From the NCBI RefSeq assembly GCF_011320095.1, contig NZ_JAANOY010000003.1, forward strand, positions 62,001 to 126,000: a stretch of DNA of 64,000 nt, in the 5' to 3' direction. Under the pieces are notes generated by a model. It made no database searches and was not told the origin of the DNA. It saw nothing but the letters and a program-made list of their open reading frames with translations. Shown one piece after another: positions 49,934-58,498 of the stretch (position 1 is its first letter; every line of letters starts with the position of its first letter). Position numbers and translations under genes: made by a program. Origin of the DNA: Cognatiluteimonas telluris. Lineage in GTDB: Bacteria; Pseudomonadota; Gammaproteobacteria; Xanthomonadales; Xanthomonadaceae.

Positions 49934-49965
49934 GCAGGGTCCGGTGGAGGCGTCGGGACGGCGGA

Positions 49966-50391
49966 TCAGCGATGCAGTTCGCCGGCCGCTTCAGGTTGGT
50001 GCCCGATCGATAGCACCTGCAGGCGGGCGTTGCGTCCGCCCGGCATCGGCCACTGGATCGCATCGCCCACGCGCAGCCCGAGCAGCGCACTGCCGACCGG
50101 GGCCAAAATCGAGACGGCGTCGGGGCGTTGCCCGGCGTCGCGCGGATAGACCAGGGTGATGTCGCGCTCCTCGCCCGATTCCTCGTCGCGGAAGCGCGCG
50201 GTGGAATTCATGGTGATGACGTCGGCCGGCATGTCGCGCGGCTCGACGATGCTGGCGCGCGCCAGTTCGGCCGCCAGTTCGCGGGTGTCCACGCCCGGCT
50301 GGCTTTCGAGCAGCGCTTCCAGCCGGTCGCAATCCAGGCGGGAGAGCAGCAGCGGCGGTCGTTCCGTGGGTGCGGGAGGCGGATTTTCCAT
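49966..50391 (-). CDS. rnk: Rnk, nucleoside diphosphate kinase regulator (GreA/GreB C-domain family)
   Basis: A 141-residue protein with a short N-terminal coiled-coil ([18 protein letters not shown]) and a GreA/GreB-type C-terminal domain. Signatures are [30 protein letters not shown] and [20 protein letters not shown]. Rnk binds RNA polymerase in competition with Gre factors and affects Ndk levels. The full Gre coiled-coil with its acidic tip is absent, so this is Rnk and not GreB. GGAGATCGACC precedes the ATG. It ends 32 bases before parC. Confidence 0.93.
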   Translation of the reverse strand: MENPPPAPTERPPLLLSRLDCDRLEALLESQPGVDTRELAAELARASIVEPRDMPADVITMNSTARFRDEESGEERDITLVYPRDAGQRPDAVSILAPVGSALLGLRVGDAIQWPMPGGRNARLQVLSIGHQPEAAGELHR

Positions 50392-50543
50392 GGTCGATCT
50401 CCAAAAGCTGGCGCCGGCGATGCGCTGGGCGCGACCGCCGCGTCGGGACGTGGGTTGCGGCCGAAGTTAGCCGCGAACGCCGGAGAGGGCAACACCGCCC
50501 GCGCCCGACGGATCGGCCCGGACCGCTTCGTTCAATCGCCTCG

Positions 50544-50572
50544 TTGACAAGCCCATCGCCGCACCGCAACAT
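50544..50572 (+). promoter_or_regulatory. Promoter for tRNA-Leu
   Basis: A perfect -35 box TTGACA (50544-50549) is followed after 17 bases by CAACAT (50567-50572), a moderate -10. Transcription would start near 50579, about eight bases before the mature tRNA. Confidence 0.6.
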
Positions 50573-50587
50573 ACGCGCCCTGCACCT

Positions 50588-50674
50588 GCCCGGGTGGCGG
50601 AATTGGTAGACGCACTAGCTTCAGGTGCTAGCGGGGGCAACTTCGTGGAGGTTCGAGTCCTCTCCCGGGCACCA
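50588..50674 (+). tRNA. tRNA-Leu, anticodon CAG
   Basis: An 87-base class II tRNA. The acceptor arm GCCCGGG pairs with CCCGGGC, followed by discriminator A and an encoded CCA. The D-loop has GGTAGACGC. The anticodon stem CTAGC/GCTAG encloses the loop TTCAGGT with anticodon CAG, which reads the CUG codon, dominant in this GC-rich genome. A long variable arm (CGGGGGCAACTTCGTG) and T-arm GAGGTTCGAGTCCTC are present. It is a single-gene unit with its own promoter and terminator. Confidence 0.98.
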
Positions 50675-50684
50675 GGTCATGAGA

Positions 50685-50711
50685 CCCCTGAGCAATCAGG
50701 GGTTTTTTTTT
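50685..50711 (+). terminator. Rho-independent terminator after tRNA-Leu
   Basis: The stem CCCCTGA/TCAGGGG (50685-50691 and 50696-50702), a GCAA tetraloop and nine consecutive T residues form a textbook intrinsic terminator ten bases beyond the tRNA 3' end. Confidence 0.95.
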
Positions 50712-50838
50712 GCCCGCCCGCTGCGGCGCCCGGGTCATTTGTATGCCGCCGATGCGTGAATCCGGGCATGCATGCATGCGCTAGGCTGCGGGCTTTCACC
50801 CTCCAGTCACCTGTGCGACCGCCGGGGAAGGCCACGCG

Positions 50839-52737
50839 ATGTCGAAGTCCACCGTCCTGCTGCTTGCTGCCATCGGCCTGGCGGCGATCGCGCCGCGGGC
50901 GCGCGCCGACGCGGCCAGCGACCAGGCGTCGCTGCTCAACCTGAGCCTGGAGCAGTTGGGCGACGTCAAGGTCACCGCGACCTCGCGGCGCGCGACGCCG
51001 CTGAGCGACACGCCGGCATCGGTGTACGTGATCCAGGGCGACGACCTGCGCGCGCTGGGCATCCGCACCCTGCCCGAGGCATTGCGGCTGGCGCCCAACC
51101 TGCAGGTCGCCCAGATCAACAGCGCCGGCTACGCGGTGTCCGCGCGCGGCATGAAGACCTCGCTGAGCGACAAGCTGCTGGTGATGGTCGATGGGCGCCC
51201 GATCTACACCCCGCTGTTCGCGGGCGTGCTGTGGGACCAGCAGAGGGTGCTGGTCGAAGACATCGAGCGGATCGAAGTCGTCAGCGGCCCCGGCGCCGCC
51301 GCGTGGGGCGCCAACGCCGTCAACGGCGTGATCAACATCGTCATGCGTCCTGCGCGCGATACCTCCGGCGGCTTCGCCAAGGGCTGGGCTGCCGCCGATG
51401 GCCACGGCGTGGCGGCTGCGCAGACGATCGCGGCGGGTAGCGATGGTGCGATCCGGTTGTATGCCGCGCGCGACCAGCACGATGGGTCCGAAACCGCCGA
51501 TGGCATGGCCATTCCCGACGACTGGACGCAGGACCAGGGCGGCTTCCGCGGCAACTGGCGCAAGGGCGCCGATACCTACTCGTTGGAAGGCGATGCCTTC
51601 ACCGCGCGCTCGGCGCCGCGCGGCTTCGGTCCCGTCGAAGTGCGGGGCCACAACGTGGTCGGGCGCTGGGCGCGCGAACTGTCCCCCGACGACCAGTGGT
51701 CGCTGCAGGCGTATTACGACTATGTCCATCGCCTGGACCCGGCCGTGATCGACGACCGCATGGCGATCGCCGACGTGGAATTCGTGCAGGACAAGCGCGC
51801 CGGCGCGCATCAGTTCACCTGGGGACTGGGTTACCGGCAGGCGCGCGACGACAGCCGGCCCGGCGCATTGGCGAAACTGGTGCCGGACGATCGCACGCTG
51901 CGCTGGGCCAATGTCTTCGTCCAGGACCAGTTCGCGATCAGTGGGCGATTGACGGCGAACTTCGGCCTGCGCCTGGACAGCAATTCCTATACGGGCGTCG
52001 AGGTGCTGCCGACCGCGCGCTTCTCCTGGCGGCAGGACGGCGGCGCGCTAATATGGGGTGCGTTGTCGCGCGCGGTGCGTTCGCCGGCGCGGTTCGACCG
52101 CGACTTCTTCTTTCCGGCGAACGAGCCTTATTTCATCCGCGGCGGCCCGGACTTCCAGTCTGAAGTATCGAATGTCGCCGAAGTCGGCTACCGGGCGCAG
52201 CCCACCGACTGGATGTCGTTCTCGCTGACCGCCTTCCACCACTGGCACAACCGGTTGCGCGGCGGCACACCGGCGCCGCAGGGCGGCGTCTACGTGGCCA
52301 ATACGGTGCAGGGCCGCACCTGGGGCGCCGAAGGCTGGGCGACGTTGCGGATGCCGGGGCAGTGGGAAATCGCGGCTGGCTTCCTGGAGTTGCGCGAGCA
52401 TTTCGAGTTGATGGACGGCGGCGGCGACTCGCCGGCGATCGCCGACCAGGGCAACGATCCGGAACATCAATACCTGCTGCGCGCCACCCGCCGGATCGGC
52501 ACGCGACAACAGCTGTCCGCCTTTGCCCGTTACGTCAGCGCGCTGCCGTCGCCGGCGATACCGGGCTATGTCCAGCTCGATGCGCGCTGGAGTTTCAGCC
52601 CCACGCCGACGACGGAGATCGGGGTCGGCGCGCGCAACCTGCTCGACCATCGCCATGCCGAGTTGCAGCCGTCCGACGGCCTGCAGCCATCGGATTTCGG
52701 GCGCGTGGCCTACGTGGACATCACGGTCGGCTGGTGA
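50839..52737 (+). CDS. TonB-dependent outer-membrane receptor
   Basis: A 632-residue receptor with a signal peptide (MSKSTVLLLAAIGLAAIAP...ARA) and a TonB plug domain (about 45-160). The plug contains LSLEQLGDVKVTATSRR, DKLLVMVDGRPIYTPLF and ERIEVVSGPGAAAWGANAVN. A 22-strand-type barrel ends in VAYVDITVGW. This short plug/barrel form, beginning LSLEqL..v.VT..S, is the subtype commonly found beside YfiR-family genes. The ligand is unknown; no siderophore or B12 genes are nearby. The ATG at 50839 has GGGGAAGG upstream. The next gene starts four bases after its stop, so the three genes 50839-55242 form one operon. Confidence 0.93.
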   Translation: MSKSTVLLLAAIGLAAIAPRARADAASDQASLLNLSLEQLGDVKVTATSRRATPLSDTPASVYVIQGDDLRALGIRTLPEALRLAPNLQVAQINSAGYAVSARGMKTSLSDKLLVMVDGRPIYTPLFAGVLWDQQRVLVEDIERIEVVSGPGAAAWGANAVNGVINIVMRPARDTSGGFAKGWAAADGHGVAAAQTIAAGSDGAIRLYAARDQHDGSETADGMAIPDDWTQDQGGFRGNWRKGADTYSLEGDAFTARSAPRGFGPVEVRGHNVVGRWARELSPDDQWSLQAYYDYVHRLDPAVIDDRMAIADVEFVQDKRAGAHQFTWGLGYRQARDDSRPGALAKLVPDDRTLRWANVFVQDQFAISGRLTANFGLRLDSNSYTGVEVLPTARFSWRQDGGALIWGALSRAVRSPARFDRDFFFPANEPYFIRGGPDFQSEVSNVAEVGYRAQPTDWMSFSLTAFHHWHNRLRGGTPAPQGGVYVANTVQGRTWGAEGWATLRMPGQWEIAAGFLELREHFELMDGGGDSPAIADQGNDPEHQYLLRATRRIGTRQQLSAFARYVSALPSPAIPGYVQLDARWSFSPTPTTEIGVGARNLLDHRHAELQPSDGLQPSDFGRVAYVDITVGW

Positions 52738-52741
52738 GCGC

Positions 52742-53380
52742 ATGAGCGGCCGCATGAGCCCGCGCACGGCACCGACCGGTGTCACGGCCGCCATGCGCCA
52801 GTGGGCGTCGTGGCTGTTGTGCGCGTGCATGCTTGCGGCGCTCCCCGGCGGCGGTGCGCAGGCGCTGGATGCCGAAAGCATCTACGAAGCCTACGTCCTG
52901 AATTTCGTCCGCTACAGTCGCTGGCCCGATAGCGACAGCGGCAACGGCGACTACGTGATCGCTGTCATCGGACCGTCCGCCATCGCCGCCGACCTGCGGC
53001 GGCTGGCCGAACGTAACGGACCGGTGCAGGGGCATGCGCTGCGGGTGCGGGCGATCGCGTTGAATACGCTCGCACCCGTGCGCAGGGAAGCGGTGCGCAC
53101 GCTGCAGGCGACGCTGGACGACGCGCGCGTGGTATTCGTCGCACCCAGCCACCGTAGCTGGAACGGCGCCGTCATCGCCGCCACCGCGGGCAAGCCGGTG
53201 CTGACCGTCGGCATCGGCGGCGACTTCGTGCGCCAGGGCGGAATGCTGGCGCTGTTCGATCACCAGGGACGGGTCAACTTCTGCGCCAACGAAGCCGCGA
53301 TCAAGCAGTCCTCGGTCGATGTCAGCGCGCGCGTCATGGTCCTCGCGCGGACCGCGCCAACCTCACTGGACGAGGAGTGA
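52742..53380 (+). CDS. YfiR-family (DUF4154) periplasmic protein
   Basis: A 212-residue secreted protein. After a leader with a signal peptide (MRQWASWLLCACMLAALPGG region, residues 18-40) it has the family start ESIYEAYVLNFVRYSRWPD, then YVIAVIGPSAIAADLRRLAE, ARVVFVAPSH, TVGIGGDFVRQGGMLALF and RVNFCANEAAIKQSSVDVSA. In Pseudomonas aeruginosa, YfiR is a periplasmic repressor of the CHASE8 diguanylate cyclase YfiN. Several starts are possible: ATG 52742, 52754 or 52793, the last giving a cleaner signal peptide. Its stop overlaps a GTG of the kinase gene. Confidence 0.9.
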   Translation: MSGRMSPRTAPTGVTAAMRQWASWLLCACMLAALPGGGAQALDAESIYEAYVLNFVRYSRWPDSDSGNGDYVIAVIGPSAIAADLRRLAERNGPVQGHALRVRAIALNTLAPVRREAVRTLQATLDDARVVFVAPSHRSWNGAVIAATAGKPVLTVGIGGDFVRQGGMLALFDHQGRVNFCANEAAIKQSSVDVSARVMVLARTAPTSLDEE

Positions 53381-53382
53381 AC

Positions 53383-55242
53383 ATGCGCAACCCGCTGCAC
53401 CGCCTGGGCACGGTCGGCGCCAAGATCGTCTGGCTGGTGGCGCTGATCAGTGGCACGGCCGCGTTGGCGGTGTCGGTGGCCGCCGGCATCCGCGGCTACA
53501 CCACCTACCGGCAGTTGCTGATCGAATCGATCACCGCCCAGTCGCTGATCGTGGCCTCCAACGCGAGCGCGCCGTTGTCCTTCGGCGACAGCGAGATGGC
53601 CGGCAGCGCGTTGTCGGCCTTGAAGGTGGTGCCCGATGTCGACAACGCGCGCCTGGTCGACATGCATGGGCAGGTGCTGGCGAGCTTCACGGCGCCCGGT
53701 GCGCCGCGGCCTTCGGCAAAACTGTATCCACCGGGCCAGTGGCGGGTGGGCCGCGGCTTCGTGCTGGTGGTGCCGGTGCGCGACATGGCCGGCGCACATG
53801 GCCGCCTGCAGGTCGGATTCAACGACCGCCGGCTGGCGTCGCGCGCGTTGATGTTGGCCGTGCAGACCGGCGTGCTGTCGCTGGGCGGCGTGCTGCTGGC
53901 GGTCGTGCTCGCGCGCGGATTGCGGCGGGTGGTGACCACGCCGGTGCTGGAACTCGAACGCGTCAGCCGGCGCGTGCGCGACAGCGGCGACTACAGCCTG
54001 CGTGCGCACCGCATCAGCAGCGACGAACTGGGCAACCTCACCGACGCCTTCAACGAAATGCTCGAGCGCATCCAGGGCAATCGCCAGGCGTTGCTGGAAG
54101 CGCACCGGCAGGCGGAGGAATCCAGCCGGCTGAAGGACGAGTTCGTCGCCACCGTGTCGCACGAACTGCGCACGCCGCTGTCGCCGATCCTGGCGTGGAT
54201 CCAGATCCTGCGCCTGCCGCGCGGCGCGGAGGAACTCTCCAGGGGCCTGGAAGTGATGGAGCGCAACGGCAGGATCCTGGCGCGCATCATCGAGGACCTG
54301 CTGGACATGAGCCGGATCGTGTCCGGCTCGCTGCGCCTGGACGTGCATGCGGTCGACATCAATGCGGTGATCCGGGCGGCCGAGGAAACGCTGGCCCATG
54401 CCGCCGCCAGCCGGCAGGTGTCGCTGAACGTGAAGCTCGCCTCGCCGCCACCGCCGTTGCGCGGCGACCCGGCGCGCCTGCAGCAGGTGGTGTGGAACCT
54501 GTTGTCCAACGCAATCAAGTTTTCGCCCCCCGGCAGCGAAGTCAGCGTGCGCACGGTGCACGCCGGGCAGCAGCTGGACATCATCGTGGAGGACCAGGGC
54601 GCGGGCATGGATCCGGCGTTCCTGCCGTACGCCTTCGACCGGTTCCGGCAGGAGGACGGTTCGATCACGCGCGCCCATGGCGGCCTGGGGCTCGGCCTGG
54701 CGGTGGTCCGGCAGCTGGTGGAGCTGCACGGAGGCACCGTGCATGCCGAAAGCCGGGGTCGAGACCAGGGCACGCGGTTCGTGGTGTCGCTGCCGATCGC
54801 CGTCGAGTCGCGCCGGACGCCGCGCATTGCCGCGCCGCCGGAGGCGACCCCGGCCGCGGCGCTATCCGGCCTGTGGGTGCTGGTGGTCGAAGACCACGAC
54901 GACATGCGCGCGGTGATCCGCAACATCCTGGAATCGGCCGGCGCCATCGTGGCCGAAGCCGGCAACGCGCGCGACGCCTTCGACCGGCTTGGCGCCGGCC
55001 GCACCGACGTGCTGGTCAGCGACATCGGCCTGCCCGACCTCGACGGCTACGATCTCCTGCGGCGCGTGCGCGCAACCCAGGCCGGTGCCCACCTGTCCGC
55101 GATCGCGCTGACGGCCTACGCGCGTCCCGAGGAGCAGCGCCGGGCACTCGACGCCGGTTACCAGATCCACCTGGCCAAGCCGGTGGAACCGGACACGCTG
55201 GTGGCGGCGGTCGCCAGCGCCGCGGGCATGACGCCCGCCTGA
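53383..55242 (+). CDS. CHASE8-like hybrid sensor histidine kinase/response regulator
   Basis: A 619-residue inner-membrane kinase. A membrane helix at about 13-36 is followed by a periplasmic domain (about 37-157) with the CHASE8-like pattern IVASNASAPLSFGD and LVDMHGQVLASF. A second helix lies at about 159-181, then HAMP, HisKA (FVATVSHELRTPLSPI, phospho-His260), an HATPase (NLLSNAIKFSP, GLGLGLAVVRQLVELHGG) and a C-terminal receiver (VVEDHDDM, phospho-Asp547 in DVLVSDIGLPDLDG, Lys in HLAKPVE). The ATG at 53383 has GAGGAG five bases upstream; a GTG at 53377 overlaps the YfiR stop. No separate response regulator follows, so the output path is unknown. Confidence 0.93.
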   Translation: MRNPLHRLGTVGAKIVWLVALISGTAALAVSVAAGIRGYTTYRQLLIESITAQSLIVASNASAPLSFGDSEMAGSALSALKVVPDVDNARLVDMHGQVLASFTAPGAPRPSAKLYPPGQWRVGRGFVLVVPVRDMAGAHGRLQVGFNDRRLASRALMLAVQTGVLSLGGVLLAVVLARGLRRVVTTPVLELERVSRRVRDSGDYSLRAHRISSDELGNLTDAFNEMLERIQGNRQALLEAHRQAEESSRLKDEFVATVSHELRTPLSPILAWIQILRLPRGAEELSRGLEVMERNGRILARIIEDLLDMSRIVSGSLRLDVHAVDINAVIRAAEETLAHAAASRQVSLNVKLASPPPPLRGDPARLQQVVWNLLSNAIKFSPPGSEVSVRTVHAGQQLDIIVEDQGAGMDPAFLPYAFDRFRQEDGSITRAHGGLGLGLAVVRQLVELHGGTVHAESRGRDQGTRFVVSLPIAVESRRTPRIAAPPEATPAAALSGLWVLVVEDHDDMRAVIRNILESAGAIVAEAGNARDAFDRLGAGRTDVLVSDIGLPDLDGYDLLRRVRATQAGAHLSAIALTAYARPEEQRRALDAGYQIHLAKPVEPDTLVAAVASAAGMTPA

Positions 55243-55297
55243 GGCCGTGACGGGAGCCGCGGCTTCATGCAACATCCAGCGCGGGAACGGGGCACCT

Positions 55298-55573
55298 GTG
55301 CGGATTGAAGCCAAGGGGGCGGCGGTGTTCGGTAGCGAGCGTCGACAACAATCCGAGCGGGAGAAGGCGGTCGCGCTGCGCCGTGGACTGACCGCGGCGC
55401 AGCTGGACGCGCTGGTGACGCTGGAAGCCTTCGGCTGGCGGCTGGCCTTCGTGCGCAGGCCACTGTTCCGCGATCCGATCCCGGTGCTGTTCCACGCTGG
55501 CCAGAACCGCCATGTCGTGCTCCAAGCCGATGGACACATCGATGCCGAGCCCGACCTGCACATCCGTTGCTGA
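55298..55573 (+). CDS. Small hypothetical protein
   Basis: A 91-residue protein that I do not recognise. It is soluble, with a charged helix (SEREKAVALRRGLTAAQLDA), then ALVTLEAFGWRLAFVRRPLF and RDPIPVLFHAGQNRHVVLQADG, ending IDAEPDLHIRC. The second half looks like a compact beta-rich unit. No ATG fits. I used the GTG at 55298; a GTG at 55247 is the alternative. It lies between the kinase and rnr on the same strand. Confidence 0.6.
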   Translation: MRIEAKGAAVFGSERRQQSEREKAVALRRGLTAAQLDALVTLEAFGWRLAFVRRPLFRDPIPVLFHAGQNRHVVLQADGHIDAEPDLHIRC

Positions 55574-55670
55574 CGCCGGCGCCGCCTGCCCACATCGCTG
55601 ACCGGGCCATCGCGCGACAGGACCTGCCATCGCGACGGGCCCGCCGCGGGCGCCGTGTACCATCGTCGCG

Positions 55671-58178
55671 ATGACCAAACCCCCCAGCAAGCGCAGCGGC
55701 GGTCGTGGCCGCGGCAAATCCCCCGGTGGCGATGCCCCGGCACCCCGGGCCAGGAAGAGCGGCGGCGATGCCCCGGCGGCGCGATCGCGCAAGACCAGCG
55801 ACGCCCCCGCGCGACCCGGCTGGATGCCCGACCCCGGACTGGCACGCGCCATGGGCGGCGCAGGCGCCAGGTCGGCGGCACCCGGGCGCGCGGCGGCGAC
55901 GCCCGATAGCGGCACGCCGTCGCCGGACCTGCGCGATCCGCACGCCGAGCGCGAAGCCGCCCGTTACGAACAGCCGATCGCCAGCAGGCAGATGATTCTG
56001 CAACTGCTGGCGGCGTCCGATGGGCCGATGGATGCCGAGGCGCTGGCCGGGAAGCTCGGCCTGGCCGCGCCCGATCGTTTCGATGCGCTGAACAAGCGCC
56101 TGGGCGCGATGCTGCGCGACGGCCAGCTGCTGCAGAACCGCCGCGGCGGCTATGCCCCGGCCGCGCGCATGGACCTGGTTCCGGGCGTGGTGATCGCCAA
56201 TCCCGATGGCTTCGGATTCCTGCGCCCGGATGCGGGAGGCGGAGACGACCTGTTCCTGCCGCCGTTCGAGATGCGCAAGGCGATGCATGGCGACCGCGTC
56301 CTCGGCAGCGTCACCGGCGTGGATCGCCGCGGCCGCCGCGAAGGCGCCATCGTCGAGGTGCTGGAGCGTCGCGTCACCCGCCTGATCGGGCGTTTCACCC
56401 TCGAGGCAGGCATCAGCTACGTGGTGCCGGACGACAAGCGCATCCAGCGCAACATCATGATCCCGCCGGACGCGCGGCTCGAAGCACAGGCCGGGCAACT
56501 GGTGGTGTGCGAGATCGTGCAGCCGCCCGACGCCCGTCGGCCGCCGATCGGACGCGTGCTGGCCGTGCTCGGCGATCGGCTCACCGCGTCGCTGGCGGTC
56601 GAAGCGGCGATCCATGGCCACGAAATCCCGCACGAGTTCCCGCCCGAAGTGCTGGCGCAGGCCGCGGCGGTCCCGGTGGACGTCGATCCCGCGGCCGCCG
56701 CCGCGCGCGTCGACCTGCGCGCGCTGCCACTGGTGACGATCGACGGCGAGGACGCGAAGGACTTCGACGACGCGGTGTACTGCGAGCCCAACCGCGACGG
56801 CTTCCGCCTGGTGGTCGCCATCGCCGACGTTTCGCACTACGTGCAGCCGGGCACGCCGCTGGACGAGGAAGCGACCCGGCGCGCCACGTCGGTGTACTTC
56901 CCGGGCTTCGTGGTGCCGATGCTGCCGGAGACGCTGTCCAACGGCATCTGCTCGCTCAAGCCGAAGGTGGACCGGTTGTGTTTCGTCTGCGACATGCAGG
57001 TCGACCGCAACGGCATCGTCGGGTCCGCGAAGTTCTACGAAGCGGTGATGTACTCCCATGCGCGCCTGACCTACACCCAGGTCTGGAATGCCGTCGGAGA
57101 GGGCGTTCCGGACGAGGATCGCGACCAAGCGCTGGTGTACGTCGGATCGCTGCTGCCGCAGGTGCAGCGCCTGCACCAGCTCTATCGCGTGCTCGACAAG
57201 GCGCGCGCCAAGCGCGGCGCGATCGAGTTCGAGACGTCCGAGGTGCGCTTCGTGCTCGGCCCGCAGGGCGAGGTCACGCAGGCCGGAATGATCCAGCGCA
57301 ACGACGCGCACAAGCTGATCGAGGAATGCATGATCGCGGCCAACGTGCAGGCGGCCGAATTCCTGCTCGGTTCGCATGTGCCTGCTCCGTACCGCGACCA
57401 CGACAAGCCGCCGGAAGCCAAGTACGCCGACCTCGTCGAATTCCTCAAGGAGTTCAAGCTGCGCCTGCCGCCCTGGGGCAAGGTGCAGCCGCGCGATTTC
57501 CGCCAGTTGCTCGAGACCATCCGCGACCGCCCCGACGCGGCGCTGCTGGAGTCCGTGGTGCTGCGCAGCCAGAGCCTGGCCGTGTACGCGCCGGACAACA
57601 TCGGCCACTTCGGGCTGGCGCTGTCGGCGTACGCGCATTTCACCTCGCCGATCCGGCGCTATCCCGACCTGCTGGTGCATCGCGCGATCAAGCACGCGCT
57701 TGCCGGCGGCCGGCCGGACACTTACCAGTACTCGCCGCATGCGATGGCGGCGCTGTCGCTGCAATGTTCCGAGCGCTCGCGCCGCGCGGACGAAGCGCAG
57801 CGCGAAGTCGACGAGCGCTATCGCGCCGCATGGATGGAGCAGCACGTGGGTGGCGAGTTCCGCGGCACGATCAGCGGCGTCACCAGCTTCGGCCTGTTCA
57901 TCGAGCTGGACGAATCCAAGGTCAACGGCCTGGTGCACGTCACCCAGTTACCGAAGGACTTCTACCACTTCGACCCGATCCGCAAGACGCTTACCGGCGA
58001 GCGCCGCGGGCGCGAGTATCGCCTCGGTGATCGCGTGGAGATCGTCGTGCTCAAGGCCAGCGTGGAGGATCGGCGGATCGATTTCCGGTTGGTGGAGGAA
58101 CGCGACGACGCCGCGGGCGGCCTTCCCCCGCCGCCCCCGCGTGGACAGCCGGCCAAGCGCAGGAAGGCAAAGTATTGA
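55671..58178 (+). CDS. rnr: Ribonuclease R
   Basis: A 3'-5' exoribonuclease of the RNB family that degrades structured RNA and takes part in RNA quality control and cold or stationary-phase adaptation. It is 835 residues. A basic low-complexity N-terminus (1-100, with duplicated GGDAPA blocks) is followed by a winged-helix part, cold-shock domains, the RNB catalytic domain (VTIDGEDAKDFDDAVYCE with the Asp cluster), an S1 domain (GTISGVTSFGLFIELDESKV) and a Lys/Arg tail. The E. coli pairing rnr-rlmB is conserved here. Confidence 0.97.
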   Translation: MTKPPSKRSGGRGRGKSPGGDAPAPRARKSGGDAPAARSRKTSDAPARPGWMPDPGLARAMGGAGARSAAPGRAAATPDSGTPSPDLRDPHAEREAARYEQPIASRQMILQLLAASDGPMDAEALAGKLGLAAPDRFDALNKRLGAMLRDGQLLQNRRGGYAPAARMDLVPGVVIANPDGFGFLRPDAGGGDDLFLPPFEMRKAMHGDRVLGSVTGVDRRGRREGAIVEVLERRVTRLIGRFTLEAGISYVVPDDKRIQRNIMIPPDARLEAQAGQLVVCEIVQPPDARRPPIGRVLAVLGDRLTASLAVEAAIHGHEIPHEFPPEVLAQAAAVPVDVDPAAAAARVDLRALPLVTIDGEDAKDFDDAVYCEPNRDGFRLVVAIADVSHYVQPGTPLDEEATRRATSVYFPGFVVPMLPETLSNGICSLKPKVDRLCFVCDMQVDRNGIVGSAKFYEAVMYSHARLTYTQVWNAVGEGVPDEDRDQALVYVGSLLPQVQRLHQLYRVLDKARAKRGAIEFETSEVRFVLGPQGEVTQAGMIQRNDAHKLIEECMIAANVQAAEFLLGSHVPAPYRDHDKPPEAKYADLVEFLKEFKLRLPPWGKVQPRDFRQLLETIRDRPDAALLESVVLRSQSLAVYAPDNIGHFGLALSAYAHFTSPIRRYPDLLVHRAIKHALAGGRPDTYQYSPHAMAALSLQCSERSRRADEAQREVDERYRAAWMEQHVGGEFRGTISGVTSFGLFIELDESKVNGLVHVTQLPKDFYHFDPIRKTLTGERRGREYRLGDRVEIVVLKASVEDRRIDFRLVEERDDAAGGLPPPPPRGQPAKRRKAKY

Positions 58179-58498
58179 CGCCGTCGGCAGGCGCACCTGG
58201 TAGAGCGGCTGCGGCCGCGCACTCCCGGCACGGCTCCGGCAACGCCAGCGCTCGCGGTTGAAGCCGCTTCCACCGAACAGCTGCCATGGCGCGCACGGAC
58301 GTAGCCCGGCTCAGCGCAGCGCACCCGGGATCGCCGATGGAAGGCCATCGGGCGGCCCTGGCCAACCAGCCGCACCGGGCACCGCTGCCCCGGCCGGGTG
58401 TGGCCTTCGGCCTTGCCCGGACAGCAGCGACGCCAATGGCGCCTGCAGACACGATCGATCATTCGCGCAACGACAGCCCAACCCGGCACACTACGCAC
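58179..58498. other. Repeat-rich gap between rnr and rlmB
   Basis: No gene is supported in this 320-base gap. It holds a GCTCGCGGTTGAAGCCGCTT element (58250-58269) of the GGAGCGGCTTCAGCCGCGA type, and a GTAGCCCGGCTCAGCGCAGC repeat arm (58301-58320, continuing GCACCCGGGA). A GGGCGGCC/GGCCGGG-rich stretch near 58350-58425 may fold back on itself. The rlmB reading frame stays open upstream to 58286, but that part is repeat DNA. Confidence 0.6.
58301..58330. repeat. GTAGCCCGG repeat arm upstream of rlmB
   Basis: GTAGCCCGGCTCAGCGCAGC followed by GCACCCGGGA matches the left arm of the elements at 47469 and 47594. It is a solitary arm. Confidence 0.55.

Noticed and set aside
49966-50391. GreA/GreB transcript cleavage factor
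   Set aside because: The N-terminal coiled-coil is too short and has no acidic tip; the sequence blocks match Rnk.
50588-50674. tRNA-Leu as an integration site for a genomic island
   Set aside because: There is no integrase, no duplicated tRNA 3' end and no composition shift nearby.
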